Assembly (NCBI GenBank): GCA_947502405.1
Contig: CANMZT010000016.1
Span: forward strand, 1 to 64,000
Direction of reading: 5' to 3'
DNA from: an uncultured Algibacter sp.
GTDB taxonomy: Bacteria > Bacteroidota > Bacteroidia > Flavobacteriales > Flavobacteriaceae
DNA: 64,000 nucleotides
Of this stretch, positions 63,327 to 64,000 are shown piece by piece (the stretch's first letter is position 1; every line of letters begins with the position of its first letter). Below the pieces are notes generated by a model. The model saw nothing but the letters and a program-made list of their open reading frames with translations, searched no databases and was not told the origin of the DNA. A program made the translations under genes and the position numbers.

Positions 63327-64000
63327 TAAAACCTTTTACAGCCACGGAAAACTACTTCTATCAGGAGAATATGTTGTGCTTGATGGTGCTTTATCACTCG
63401 CAATTCCAACAAAATTTGGGCAATCTTTAAATATCACACATACGGAAGATCAAGTTTTGCACTGGAAAAGTTTTGATGACATTAAGCAAGTTTGGTTTGA
63501 AAATAAATTTGATATCATGAGTTTTAAAGCTCTTAATCGAGCTCCGGATGAAAACATATCAAACATGCTGGTTAAAATACTAAAGACTGCACATAACTTA
63601 AACCCTGAATTTCTGAATAATAATTCAGGACTTAAAATTGAAACTCACTTAGAGTTCCCTAAAAACTGGGGTTTAGGCACTTCATCAACACTTATTAATA
63701 ATGTAGCCCATTGGGCTAATATTGATGCTTATACCTTATTAGAAAATACTTTTGGAGGCAGTGGCTATGATATAGCATGTGCTCAGAACGATTCTGCTAT
63801 TACGTATCAATTAAAAAATGAAAAGCCAATAGTTGAAAAAACAGATTTTAATCCTGTTTTTAGAGAGCATATATATTTTGTTCATTTAAATAAAAAACAA
63901 AATAGTCGAGACGGTATAAAATACTATCATCAAAACAAAGTAAATGCCAAATCTGCCATGAAAGAGATTAATACCATTACGCGTGAAATGATAACTTCTA
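63319..64000 (+). CDS. GYDIA-family GHMP kinase, cut by the window end
   Basis: The frame starts with GTG at 63319, overlapping the HMG-CoA reductase stop, and stays open to the end of the window (227 codons). It reads MNNKTFYSHGKLLLSGEYVV (GHMP N-terminal motif GKLLLSGEY), then the ATP loop WGLGTSSTLINN and the naming motif GGSGYDIACAQ. The family belongs to the galacto-, homoserine-, mevalonate and phosphomevalonate kinases; next to HMG-CoA reductase, a mevalonate-pathway kinase is likely. The C-terminal part is outside the window. Confidence 0.9.
   Translation, partial: MNNKTFYSHGKLLLSGEYVVLDGALSLAIPTKFGQSLNITHTEDQVLHWKSFDDIKQVWFENKFDIMSFKALNRAPDENISNMLVKILKTAHNLNPEFLNNNSGLKIETHLEFPKNWGLGTSSTLINNVAHWANIDAYTLLENTFGGSGYDIACAQNDSAITYQLKNEKPIVEKTDFNPVFREHIYFVHLNKKQNSRDGIKYYHQNKVNAKSAMKEINTITREMITS

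Noticed and set aside
1-64000. CRISPR arrays, prophage, insertion sequences, rRNA operons, toxin-antitoxin or restriction systems
   Set aside because: I looked for direct repeats with spacers, transposase or integrase motifs and rRNA segments and saw none.

Overview
The window is a low-GC, gene-dense chromosomal segment from a member of the Flavobacteriaceae (Bacteroidota). The evidence is the protein families (PorT of the type IX secretion system, a TamL-type lipidated Omp85 protein, a T9SS type A sorting tail, a short primary sigma factor without region 1.1, an FtsZ with a very long acidic tail), the TAnnTTTG-type -7 elements, and the absence of Shine-Dalgarno sequences. No prophage, transposase, rRNA or CRISPR array is visible. 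One tRNA is present (Arg, anticodon UCG).

Layout. 1-4.7 kb: a few small membrane or secreted proteins of unknown role, then trkA-trkH for potassium uptake. 4.8-9.7 kb: menaquinone methyltransferase (ubiE/menG), porT, an RNA methyltransferase and tamL, an envelope-biogenesis neighbourhood. 9.8-16.3 kb: fbaA, accD, an orphan PAS histidine kinase, rpsO and pnp. 16.3-18.9 kb: a LysR regulator divergent from a small membrane protein, an SbtA-type bicarbonate permease and a 104-residue unknown protein, which together look like one inorganic-carbon module. 19.2-22.9 kb: rpoD, a BLUF blue-light sensor, rpe, a CBS-pair protein, and an MtfA-like peptidase gene interrupted by an in-frame TGA. 23-27 kb: one 1355-residue secreted fusion (seven FG-GAP/VCBS repeats, ASPIC/UnbV, vanadium-haloperoxidase/PAP2-like domain, T9SS tail). 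27.4-43.7 kb: tRNA-Arg, yqeY and the complete division and cell-wall (dcw) operon, read right to left from mraZ to ftsZ, without murF and ddl. 44-55 kb: alpha/beta hydrolase, ysxC, a YiaK-like dehydrogenase, an orphan OppC-type permease, the Prc/Tsp protease, surE, lpxB, an NlpC/P60 lipoprotein and comEC. 55-61.8 kb: a leftward peptide-utilisation operon (DPP-IV, two POT transporters, then two thioredoxin-like proteins), in which the second POT gene is frameshifted. 62-64 kb: HMG-CoA reductase and the start of a GYDIA-family GHMP kinase (mevalonate pathway).

The most interesting non-coding signals are (i) a dispersed structured element present in three full copies and one 3' remnant, with constant flanks and two hairpins whose arms vary in sequence but stay complementary; (ii) three GTGG boxes spaced exactly 10 nt apart just upstream of the mraZ -7 element, a candidate MraZ operator controlling the whole dcw operon; and (iii) a second short palindromic repeat family that has entered spacers of the dcw operon and the ysxC leader. 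The most interesting coding signals are the haloperoxidase-like fusion, the bicarbonate module, the BLUF photoreceptor, the AccD without its zinc-ribbon cysteines, and two apparently recently broken genes (mtfA-like and POT). Coordinates of start codons were adjusted where the longest open frame clearly extends past the family's usual N-terminus. All function calls rest on motif recognition by eye.
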